A stretch of DNA of 64,000 nucleotides from Saccharum officinarum. Taxonomy: Eukaryota; Streptophyta; Magnoliopsida; Poales; Poaceae. The translations under genes were made by a program, and so were the position numbers. The notes under the pieces were generated by a model, which had not been told where the DNA came from, ran no database searches, and was given only the letters and a program-made list of their open reading frames with translations. The stretch lies in the NCBI GenBank assembly GCA_020631735.1, contig CM036160.1, forward strand, positions 109,023,250 to 109,087,249. The letters are read 5' to 3'. Shown piece after piece: positions 1 through 9,514 of this stretch; position 1 is the stretch's first letter, and the number at the start of each line of letters is the position of its first letter.

Positions 1-710
1 CGTGGGTAGCACACCGTGCAGCCGCTCCACCGGCGCGCGGGAAAGTTCTGAGCCGCGAGCTCACCGGCGCTGACGCGCTCACACGGGACCAGGGCGCCGA
101 CGCGAGGCCACTCGACGGCGCCGCGCTCACCCTACGGGGAGCGCGTGCTCCGGCGAGAGGACCTACGGCGACGCCGCCTTTCTCCTCCAGCTGACGGGCG
201 CGGCGGTCATCCTGGACCCCGATTCGCTCTGTGCTAAGAGAGATGGGGAGGAGGAATAGAAAAGAAAGAGACGGGGGAGCTGCTGGCGGGATCTCCGGCA
301 AGGCCACCACCTCGAGTCGCCGCGCGGCCTCCACCGCAGCGGCGCTGAGGAAGAAAGGGGAAGAAGCAAATGCTGTTAGGGTTTCCTTGGAAGGAGTCGG
401 CCGCCGGTTTTGATCCTCCGAGGACGACGGACGACCATCCGATCAGATGAACGGCCAAGAGCGGTCGGGCCACTTCTGGCCCAGGCGGGACCCCGCTTTG
501 CCGGCCTAGGCCCAGGTTGCGGCCTGGGCGGCATGGGGAAAGGCGAGAGTGCGCTGCTGGACCGTGCGTAGCAGGCCGTGGGCCGCCACAGTAGATGGGC
601 CTCAGGCCAAAATGAAAGAAGTTTTGAGGATTTGGCTTTTTTTCTTTTTCTAGAAGCTATTTTTAATGTTTATTTGATGATTTTGAATCAATTTTAATGC
701 GATTTTCTGT
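1..710. other. GC-rich stretch without a recognisable gene
   Basis: The first 600 bases are GC-rich, then composition drops sharply to AT-rich at about 610. Short ORFs exist on both strands, but none resembles a protein family and they overlap each other. The composition resembles an LTR or leader of a retroelement, and the AT-rich part runs directly into the copia remnant. I found no match to the copia 3' LTR at 4580-4852, so I do not call it the 5' LTR. Confidence 0.4.
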
Positions 711-1417
711 ACAATTTTATCCAACGATAATTTTGTTCAGAACAACAATAAAGTAATTTAGAAGTTTCTGGAAAATAGCATTATGAGATTTAATTAAAGT
801 TTTCGCTGCAAAGTTAAAGTTTATTGTCTTCTCATTAAATCCGAACAACGCGAGGATTTAATTTGAAGAGGAGTTACGGTTATTCAATGAATGATGAAAA
901 GTTTATCCTCCAGTTAAAGTTGAAACCAACGAAAAAAAATTTAATTGGAGGAACAGTTGGTTTATAGTTAAGATAAATTATAATATTGTTATTTTCTGAC
1001 CAATGTTGATGATAACAATATTATAAATTTATTTAAGAGTTTATGTTTAAAGAAAATTATGATATTGTTATTTTCTGACCAACGTTGATGATAATAATAT
1101 TATAATTCTATGTGTTTTATGTTTAAAGTTTAAATCTCTGATGAATTTTGCATCAAAGTGACCAATTTTCAGAGAATAGATAAGAAACAAAAGATGCTCC
1201 AGAGTGAGCAGAATGTAATGTATTTTCATGTTTTCCGCAGCAATGATAATGATGATCTTCAAAATTAAATTCGAACAAACGGGAGAATTTAGTTTTGAAG
1301 AGGGTTATAAGATAATTGAGTTTTCATATGTTAATTCCATTTCTGCCCAACGGTGATATGGAATTGATGTATAAGATTGATGGTTTTGTTCTATTTCTGC
1401 CCAACGGTGATATAGAA
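711..1417 (+). repeat. Array of eight stem-loops sharing a CAACG-type loop
   Basis: Eight consecutive inverted repeats can be read by eye: 711-736, 834-862, 907-951, 980-1024, 1059-1103, 1264-1292, 1333-1365 and 1389-1417. Stems are 6-13 bp and mostly unrelated (for example AATTCCAT/ATGGAATT and ATTAAATCC/GGATTTAAT). The loops share a CAACG or CCAAYG core: CCAACG, GAACAACGCGA, CTGACCAACGTTG, CTGCCCAACGGTGAT. The stem at 1059-1103 uses G-T pairs, as expected if RNA pairing were kept. It lies where the leader of a copia element would be. Function is unknown. Confidence 0.65.
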
Positions 1418-2925
1418 TAGAACTTAAAGATTTAAAAGTTTAATGTGCATGTCTTTAACCAGACCAATGTAGGGTTATTTTCATGCTTATTATTGTTGAT
1501 TATTGATTAATGTTTTCAGACAAAGAACTTCATGCCTTTATTCTTGAAGGGTGAAAAGGAAATGAGTTGGGTACTTGTGACCCAGAAGATGAAAAGTGCA
1601 ATTTTTATAGAAAGAAGACCATTGTGTAAGGGACTGCGGTCTCTTTAAAGAATGACTTCAAAAGAAAAGAATTCTAGTATATTGATCTAAGAAAGAGAAT
1701 ATTAAGAATTTATTTTAAAAGATGCCTTTTATGTACTCATTAAAAAAATTAGTTTTAGTTTTTATCATCGTGATATAAAATGTAATAAGTGACATGCATG
1801 TTTAATTTGATCAACGTCGAATTAAGCATGTGTGTTAAAGAGTTTTTGGATTTATTTCTAAATTTGATGATTGAATATGAGCCAATATTGACATTTATGT
1901 CCCTTCAAGAAAATTATCTCGCATGGCGGGAAAAAGTTTGTGATAGTACCTGTATGACGGGAAAAGTTTGAGAAAATACCCGCATGGCGGGGTGAAGATG
2001 GCATAGTACTTGTATTAATTAATCCTGCATGGCGGAAGAAGTTTGATATAGTACTTGTCCTGCACGGCAGGAAAAAGTTGTGATGATTCATGTGCTTGAC
2101 AGTGCTCTTCTATTGTGTCATAGTAATTAAGCACTCAATTAGTTTAAGGAGAACATAAAGTTATAGACGAACCTCGAGATAAGAATGACATGCAAGTGTG
2201 ACTTGCGAAAGTATTAATGATAAAAGACTCTGTTGAGTTTTTGAAGTGAAATGAGGAAAAAGTACTCCCATACGAATTAAGAAATAATTTCATTTGCATA
2301 ATGTAATCATGTGGGTGAAGTAAGTAATCAAAGTTTCCTCATTCACAACAGTTCTGAATAGTTTTCGAAATTGTGGTAGAAAAGTTTGTGCCACATTTTG
2401 AGGGGGAGAAAGGTGAGATCAATTAAGAAAGACAATTAAGAAAGATACTTCCCCATAATTCACACAATGCGATGCATACTAAAGTGATCTATAAAAGATG
2501 AATGTGATCATCGGGGGAGTAAGACGGTCATAATATCGATACCCCTAAAGTAAAGAAATAGCTAAATTCATGGACTTTTTACAGTTCCAATATAAAGATA
2601 GCATAGTCGGTCAGTATTCATGCTGGACGCATTCAGAGTTATTAAGACGGTGCTAAACGCGCTATATGAGTTTCAGCAGATTAAACCCAAAATAAGAAAG
2701 TTTAAAGATGGAACAATCTAGGGGAGCATGGTACAAAGAGACCTAACTCCACAAGGAGGATGAATAATATAAACAAGGATCTTGTTACACAGGACCTTGT
2801 AGAATCAATTGTCTTTTGGCAATAAAGATCAAGAAATGCTAGTAGCTAAGGCTCTAGAAAGTCTCAAAGAATAAGAAAATCAGATATTTCTGATGACTAT
2901 AAAGTCTATGTTAGTGAAATTCAAA
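1418..2925. other. AT-rich copia interior, no readable gene
   Basis: This stretch lies between the stem-loop array and the pol remnant. No ORF longer than about 80 codons and no recognisable gag, protease or integrase motif is visible. It contains the five small palindromes at 1918-2071 and a run of GGGGGAG near 2400, otherwise nothing I can name. Confidence 0.5.
1918..2071 (+). repeat. Five short palindromes of the CCCGCATGGCGGG type
   Basis: Copies are at 1918-1930, 1949-1961, 1979-1991, 2024-2036 and 2059-2071, spaced 30-45 bases apart, each followed by a similar GAAAAAGTTTG/ATAGTACTTG-like spacer. Copies 3 (CCCGCATGGCGGG) and 5 (CCTGCACGGCAGG) are perfect 5-bp stems with a 3-base loop. 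The C to T change in the left arm of copy 5 is matched by G to A in the right arm, which keeps pairing. Confidence 0.6.
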
Positions 2926-4440
2926 TGGAGGGTAATCCCACCTCATTTGAAGAAGCCATGAGAGACGTTCACTCGTCTAAGTGGCAAGAAGCAAAGAAAG
3001 ATAAAATAAAATTGATGATACCAATAATATTTTAGGATTCAGAATAAATTTCTAAGGAGCCAAAACAGTAGGCTATAATGGGTCTACAAGACAAAATGTG
3101 ACTCCAAAGGAAATATGTAAAGATGTAGAGCGTGACTTGAATCAAAAGTTTTGCGCAAACCGAATGAATAGATTACAATGAGTGCTAGTGGCACATTATG
3201 ATCTGAGTTACATCAGATGAAAGTAAAGACGGTATTTCCCAAACGGAATTTGTATGAAAATGATTACATGGCACAACCTAGAGGTTTTGTCATGGAAAGA
3301 AAAGAACATAAGGGATGCCACCTGTAGGAATTTCTTATGGACTAGAGTAAATCTCTAGACAATGGCATTTAAAGTTGAAGAGTCAATTGAAAATTTTGGG
3401 TTAAAGAGAATGAGAGGACAATTGCATTTGTACAAAGTTATAGAATGGGAAATTTATTTTCTAATCATGTATATGTGGATGACATCTTACTTGTTAGTAG
3501 TGATGTCAATCTACTGCATGAGAAGAAGAAGCTCTTGTCCTTAAGGTTCAATAAGAAAGTTCTCGGTGAAATGTCTCTCGTTATAAAAATTAAAACTCAT
3601 CGAGATAGAAGAAAAGGGGTATTAGAAATATTGCATAGGCATGCTAAGAAAAGTTTCTAAAGAAATAAAGCACCTATACGGGCAAACATACGCCTGTTCC
3701 TATGGTCAAGGGTAATATTTTTGAGAACTTTATGTTCTAAGAAGCAATGTGAGATTGTTATAGAAGGACGTCCTATATGCTTCAGCTGTTGGAAGCTTAA
3801 TGAGTACACAGATAAGATATTACTCTGACATAGTTCATATATCCGGGTTATTTTGGCAAAAGTCCAGTCCAGATATAGATCACTGGAATGGAGTTAAGAA
3901 TGTCGGCCTCATGCTAAGAAAGAAAGAACAAGTACTCTCAAGTAGTTGTGGGTACAAATGTTAAATTTTAGCGAGATGTTTAGTGAAACCCACATAATAG
4001 CTAACACTCGCAGTTGGAGTTTTATTGTGAAAAAGCTCCAAAGAAACAGTTTTAGTATCATCAGTGATGCAAAGTTACAGTATAGCATGATATGAGACCG
4101 CGGGACAGGCAAAATAGTTAAAGAACTTTACCCGGAATGGATAATGGTTGTCAACAACAATGACCATTTGAATAGTTTGCTCCTAAGACAACGGGTCAAG
4201 TGTACTGCCAAACACGTTGACATTAAAGTTATACGTTGTAAAGGAGAAAGTCCGGAATCATACTAAAAGGTATTGAACATATAAGTAGCAAGAAAAGCTT
4301 GCGGATCCGCTTACCAAAGCTTACCACCCAGTGTGTTCAGAGAACACACAGTCGACATGGATTTATGGTATAGCCTATGCTTTCCGGACAATAAAGGGCC
4401 CAAAAGTTCAAGAATCTGTTTCAGAACAGAGGCATGTATT
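2926..4440 (+). pseudogene. Copia reverse transcriptase/RNase H remnant
   Basis: Several pieces of copia pol are readable in different frames. At about 2936-3010 there is the SFEEAMRDVHSSKWQEA motif found just upstream of copia RT. Near 3210-3300 is a VKTVFPKRNLYENDYMAQPRG-like segment of the palm. At 3460-3640 the catalytic-site segment YVDDILL is followed by a HRDRRKGVL segment. Near 4295-4320 is ADPLTK, the end of copia RNase H. Stops and frameshifts separate them, and 3660-4280 is barely readable. The order fits copia (RT then RNase H directly before the 3' LTR). Lineage within copia cannot be assigned. Confidence 0.75.
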
Positions 4441-4579
4441 GTAGCTGTTAAATCTATCGGCAATTGACCGTGACGATGAAGCATGCTCTATACACTAATC
4501 TGTGATGGAACAGATAAAAGTAAAATGAATTAAAGTCAAAGTTTACAGTTAAAGTATAAGATGAGATCAAGGGAGAGAA

Positions 4580-4852
4580 TGTTAGGATTGATCTCACCCG
4601 ACTTGATCCAACGATCAAGTCGGACCCTTTGACCGCGTCCTGATCGGGGATGCTTAACCGACTCCTAGTCGGTGGGCCCCTATCGCGCAGCCCTATAAAG
4701 AGGAGGTGGAGGCCAGGGGCACACGACACGAGGTTCACCGTCACAGTAACTGCCCCACCTCCTTTCCTAGACCGATCGAGAGGAGGGGCTGTAGGCGACG
4801 GGAAGTCCATCGTCGCCGCTGCATCGACCCCGACGTCATCACCGCACTTCAC
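4580..4852 (+). repeat. Copia 3' LTR, truncated by the gypsy insertion
   Basis: It starts TGTTAGG right after a purine tract (AAGGGAGAGAA). It has a perfect 10-bp hairpin at 4598-4623 (CCGACTTGAT, loop CCAACG, ATCAAGTCGG), a second hairpin ACCGACT-CCT-AGTCGGT at 4657-4673, and a TATA-like CCCTATAAAGAGG. The remainder should continue beyond the gypsy 3' LTR but would lie in the assembly gap. The last five bases, TTCAC (4848-4852), are the candidate target-site duplication of the gypsy element. Confidence 0.65.
4694..4700 (+). promoter_or_regulatory. TATA box of the copia LTR
   Basis: TATAAAG in a GC-rich setting about 115 bp into the LTR, the usual place for the U3 promoter of a copia LTR. 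Confidence 0.5.
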
Positions 4853-7800
4853 TGTAACACTCCGGTGTTACGAAATGCATTTTTGCATAGCAATCATATT
4901 GCATCGCATTCATAACATCATGATCTTGTGTGACAATTCGTAATTTGATTTAAACAAAAGCTTGAAATTAACGTATGTGATAAATTGTATTAACATGATA
5001 ATCACATTGCACCAAAACCTTGCAACTATAAATTCTAGATCACTTGGAACCCTAGTTCAAATTTTGGAGCTCAAAAATTTGTCAAAACTTGCTTAAAAAT
5101 AATTATGAAAAATATTCAAAATTTTTCCCCTATTTTAGCTTTTATTTTGTCATTCAAAATCTATCAAGAATTTTGAGATGGCCCCTTAATCAAAGTTGTA
5201 GAGAATTTAATTTTGAGCAACTTTTATTTTTGGGCCAAATCCATAAAATGCTTTCTTCTTGTTCAAAATTTGGTTTGAAGTTTGAAATACATTGAAATTT
5301 GAAAATCAAAAATCAAAAATTCATTTCTCCCCCTCGCAGGCCGCCGCCTCCGGTTCGGCCCACGGCCACATGCGGCCCGCGCCACCCGCGCGCGCGCGCC
5401 CGCGTCACCCCGCCTCGGCCCAGGCCCAGCCGGCCTCCTTCTCCCTCCCCTCGCCCGCGTCCGCGCGCTGACGCCGCGCCACGCCGCGACCGCGGCAGAG
5501 GCGCACCGCCGCGTGGCGGCCCCGCGCCTGCAGCGCCTGCCGCGCGTCCTCCGCGACCTGCCACCGCACCCACGCGCCCGCCTACACCTGCCGCGGCCCG
5601 CGCACCAGCTCGCCCGCGCTCGCACTCCCTCCTCCTCCCTTCCCGAGCCAAGAGCTCGCGCTCCCCTCTCGCCGTGACCGCCGCTCCGCCGGCGTGAAGC
5701 GCCCACACCGCCGCGCCATTTCTCAATTGCTCGCGCCCGCAGCTCTGCCTCGCCTTCCTCCGATTCAAGCTCGCGTTTGCGCCGTCTTCCGAGCTCTAGG
5801 TGAGCTCCTCCACGCCTCGCCGCCGACGGCCATGGCGCCACCGCGCGCGGCTCCCGTCGAGGCGACTCCCCGCTACCCCCTCGCCCCTCCTTTCTCCAAA
5901 AATGGATTCGCCACTTCACCGCGGTTCGCGTGCGCTCGTTGCCCCGCCTGCTCACGACCGGAGACGGCCGTCGGCCGCAGTCGCCGCCGCGACGTCGAGC
6001 GTGCGAACGCCGGCGACGCGCTCTGCTCCTCGCGGGGGCAAGACCGCGCCCCTGGGCCGCGCCCGAGCGGGCCGGCTCGGTGGTCTTCCCGCGCGCGCGA
6101 GACGGGCCGGAAACGGCCACGGGCCGACTGTTGATCTCGGGCCGGCCCAATTCCTTTTTCAGAAAAACGAATTTCGATTTCTTTTATTATTCTTGATGAA
6201 AAACACTTGGAAAATGATTTCTTGGTCATTTTAGCTCCAAAATTTGTGAAATAAATTTTTATATACTCATTTGAATCAGATCTACAATATAAAAATGTTG
6301 CATGTCAATATTTCATTACTTTTCTGTAGTGTTTTATTTAAGCCTTGAAATTGGTGTTTTCTTGAAAAATTGATAAGAAAATGTAGAAAAATCAGAAAAA
6401 TGTAGTTCCAAGTTTATTAATCCTGTTATGCCATGTACTTGCTAGGGTAATTTTATTTCATGGTTGTTCTGTAGAAAAATGTATAGTTGCAGTTCAAATG
6501 CTTTCTATTACCAATATTTGTTATTTTTGTTATTTAAATAAATTTGAATAAAACATGCAAGTGATAATTTTTCTATAGTGTTTGTTTAGGTAATAGATAG
6601 TAGGAAAATTCCTAAATCTGTTGTTTGATACTTTTCATAATGTAAAGTATTTTAAATATCTATTTTAGGCCTTAATTTGTTATTTTTGTATAGGCAGTTC
6701 TAGTTATCCAAATGTAGTAAAATTTTTGTGTCAAGCTATTCTTGATATTAGTAATCCACTGTAATTTTATGAGATTTTTCTGAGCTACTAAAATATGTGT
6801 TGCTGTTCAACCATAGGACTAATTAGGGTTTCTATTTATTCTTAATGCAAAGTTAGTTAGAAAAATATACTTTGGTGTATCTTTGAAGCATCTTAATTGT
6901 TTAATACTCTCGCATGGTAGAAACTAGTGTTGGTAGTTTCCGAGTACATGTTCTTGGATGACGTAGACTACCTTGTAGAAGAGTCATAAGTTCCACATAA
7001 TCCGATAACATAACACATTCATGACATCGCATGCATTCCGCATCATCATCATCTCCTGTCACCTCGGCAATGCACCTATGCATGTTGCACTCATACTTCT
7101 GCATCATACAGGATCGCAGGAAGTGGTTCCGACAGTTGTTCCCGAGGACGCAGAGGAGCAGCTCGAAGTGACGGAGCCGGAACCAGCAGAAGCAGAAGAG
7201 GAGTCCGGTGAAGAGCTTCCGGAGTGTCCTGACCATCGTCCCAGTACCTTCGAGCGAGGCAAGCCCCGGAGCATTTCTCCCCGGTTTGCAAATAATTATT
7301 TATTAATTTTACTTAATCTGATGCATTAAGTTTAGGAGTTGTTTGCAAACGTTGCTGCATTATACCTTGTTCCACCTTGTTTTACCCGATCCTTGTCACC
7401 CTGGTGTCCACGGTCAATACTTGCTTAGCTTGCTTAGGCCGGTAGAAGTCGGGTGATTGCCTGTCATCCGCGAGCTATAGGGGATTACCTGGTTTTATGT
7501 GAAAGAATGTCTTGTGAGAATAACTAAGTGTGGAAATGAATGTGAGACCGGGCGGAAGCTTGCAGGGTTCTGGACTGTAGTGTCTTCCGTCTGTGTCGAT
7601 TAAGGACCGTCCGATGTCGGGCCTCGGGTCATGTTGAACGCATGCCTCACATTTAGCTGGCCGGATAAAGTACCTTTCGACCGCGAAGCCGGGAGATTAT
7701 TCGGGCCGAGTAGATTGCCCGCAACGCACTGTACCGGAGCAGTAGTGGCAGGAAACGGGGGCGCGATGATAAGGCCAAAGAGCAGTCGGGCGGCCCCGGG

Positions 7801-8727
7801 ATACATGTGGTTCCTGGCAAGCTCGCGACTTTACCTGAATGGTTGACTCGGTGACCAATACCTCACTTTAGCGGGTGAGTGGGGTTTGTGTGAGGAATAA
7901 ATTACCAGCTGGTCAATAATCGATTCGAATCGCCATCGTTCACTGGATAGTGAACACTTGACTTGAGTTACTTCATCGTAGTAATACTGATGAAACACTT
8001 GGATAGTTATGAGGAAATGACATGGTAACTATTGTTAATTATCAATGGTAATCCTTGCTTGCTTAATTATATGGTTACTTTAGCTTAAGTGCAAACATAG
8101 TTGACAGGAGAATAAAGAATTAAAAGATGACATGCTTTTGTAAATGATTTGGTAAGCTAAAAATGCTTTTCTTGCAAATGAGTCAGCTACCCCACCAAAA
8201 AGCCTATCATGATCCTTGGAGTCTTTTGTTTTGGTTCTGTCGGGTAAGTCTAGCTGAGTACCTTCTCGTACTCAGGGCTTTGTTCCCACTTGTTGCAGAT
8301 GGACAGATGTACTATGGGTATTGTATCAACTGTCTCTACCCTGCGATGGGCGAAGCCTAGGACCATGGGCAATGGTCACTCACTACTCCTCGCCTGATGC
8401 TTTTGTGGGAGATGATCGCGAGCTGGCACTTTATTTTGGAAAGTTGTGCGTGTGTGTGTGCGCTTTGAACTAATGCTTCCGCTACTTTATTCGAAACTGG
8501 TTTGTAATAACTATGTTTAAACTCCGATGTATTTTGTGCCGCAAACTGCTGTGTAACTTATGAAGGTAATCGCTGAACTTATTACGATCTTGGCTGTGAT
8601 GTGAAATGGTTTGAAATCCGTCGAGATTTCACGGACTACCGGGTTATACGGGCTTAAGTTTGGTAAATTGTCCATCCGTTGGATGATTTTCTTACTTAAT
8701 CTCGTATAATTGGGCGGTTCTGTTACA
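4853..8727 (+). repeat. 5' LTR of the gypsy chromovirus
   Basis: The left end TGTAACACTCCGGTGTTACG recurs at 15358, which fixes the LTR start. The right end is TGTTACA directly before the tRNA-primer site. The extreme 5' tip is a perfect hairpin GTAACAC-TCCG-GTGTTAC. Internally there is an AT-rich part, a very GC-rich block (5330-6140), another AT-rich part, and an acidic reading frame at about 7111-7329. The large antisense ORF in the GC-rich block (5263-6150) is compositional and is not called. Confidence 0.9.
7021..7329 (+). CDS. Short acidic ORF inside the 5' LTR (function unknown)
   Basis: An open frame of about 102 codons lies in the LTR. Its central part is strongly acidic (EPEPAEAEEESGEELPE) and is followed by FERGKPRS-like residues. 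The acidic part begins after a CAG at about 7111, so it may be an exon rather than a free-standing ORF. I do not recognise a family. It could simply be a translated-looking stretch of LTR; conservation in related LTRs would decide. Confidence 0.25.
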   Translation: MTSHAFRIIIISCHLGNAPMHVALILLHHTGSQEVVPTVVPEDAEEQLEVTEPEPAEAEEESGEELPECPDHRPSTFERGKPRSISPRFANNYLLILLNLMH

Positions 8728-8729
8728 GC

Positions 8730-8741
8730 TGGCATCGGAGC
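8730..8741 (+). promoter_or_regulatory. Primer-binding site (tRNA-Met type)
   Basis: TGGCATCGGAGC lies two bases after the LTR end and differs at two positions from the usual initiator-tRNA-Met primer site (TGGTATCAGAGC). Its place and near-match support the 5' LTR boundary. Confidence 0.75.
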
Positions 8742-9514
8742 ATGGTTTAGCGTAATTACTGTTCATAAGTGTATTTAAACCAAAACCCTGTTTAAAAAGT
8801 GTGATTTTAAAACTAAAAAGTGTGCCAGTGGTCATATCCTGTATGCCCAGTTAAGGACTCTAGGTGGCTATTTAAGTACTAACTTGGGGTTCTGCACCAT
8901 ATTTCTTTTTCGTTGCTCATACGGCGTGCTATTGTATGAGTGCCACTTAATTGAGTGGTAATGTATGGATCAGTTACCTCTACGCTTCGGTAAGTGTGAG
9001 TTGTGAGAGCATGATCGGATACACCGCCGATCTAGGGAAAGTGCTTATATGATACTTGGATAATTACATGTTTTACACATGTTTTTATAAAAGTGTCGCA
9101 TGTGTGGGTGTTCCGTCCGTTGAGGCGATGCCGTCAATAGGACGATGTGTTTGGGTAGTCACTACCGTTGTACACGCATCTGGGGATTCGTGTAAAGCGT
9201 GTAGGTAGGTTTACTGCTTTCATGCATTCATGGGGAATGGGCTGAAATGAGTTTTCTGCAGGTACATAACAGCGTATCGTGTAGACCGAATTAGTTACGT
9301 ATATGAGAGATCGTTGTATGCCACCGAATTCACCGTTAGATGCTTTTTTTTTTCCTAAGTTTGTGAGAACGTAAGACTCGTGCATGCATCATATTGTTTG
9401 TGCATTCCATTCATGGCATGCATTCCTCCCCTTATAAAAGGATTATCCCATTTCGATAAAAGTGACCTCAACTAAAATATGTTCTCACCGGGTAATTTAA
9501 AACTTGTGCTACAG
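8742..9514 (+). other. Untranslated leader of the gypsy element
   Basis: The stretch between PBS and ORF0 has no long ORF. It holds a consensus splice donor at 8990 and ends in TTGTGCTACAG directly before the ORF0 start codon, which looks like a 3' splice site. Confidence 0.55.
8988..8995 (+). promoter_or_regulatory. Candidate 5' splice donor in the leader
   Basis: CGGTAAGT, intron starting at 8990, is a strong match to a plant donor. It lies upstream of two CAG/ATGGCC junctions (9514/9515 and 10840/10841) that look like 3' splice sites. Not proven without RNA data. Confidence 0.4.

Larger units (their letters stand above)
711..4852 (+). mobile_element. Decayed Ty1/copia LTR retrotransposon (3' part)
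   Basis: Seen: a stem-loop-rich leader-like region (711-1417), broken reverse transcriptase and RNase H remnants in copia order (2926-4320), a purine-rich tract at about 4568-4579, and the start of an LTR (TGTTAGG) at 4580. The LTR ends abruptly at 4852, where a gypsy element begins. There is no intact gag, protease or integrase, and the pol remnant is full of stops and frameshifts, so this copy is dead. The 5' boundary is not defined; 711 is simply where element-like structure starts. Confidence 0.7.

Noticed and set aside
1..650. 5' LTR of the copia element
   Set aside because: I compared it by eye with 4580-4852 and found no shared stretch; the boundary remains open.
711..2071. CRISPR-like array
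   Set aside because: The repeats are hairpins with variable stems and irregular spacing in a plant retroelement; there is no constant repeat/spacer pattern.
5263..6150. 295-codon Arg-rich ORF on the minus strand
   Set aside because: It lies in the GC-rich block of the gypsy LTR, antisense to the element; all frames are open there because of base composition, and the product has no domain.
9479..9514. Upstream ATG at 9479 as the start of ORF0
   Set aside because: It adds 12 unrelated residues, and the CAG/ATG junction plus the exact H3 N-terminus argue for 9515; not excluded without RNA data.
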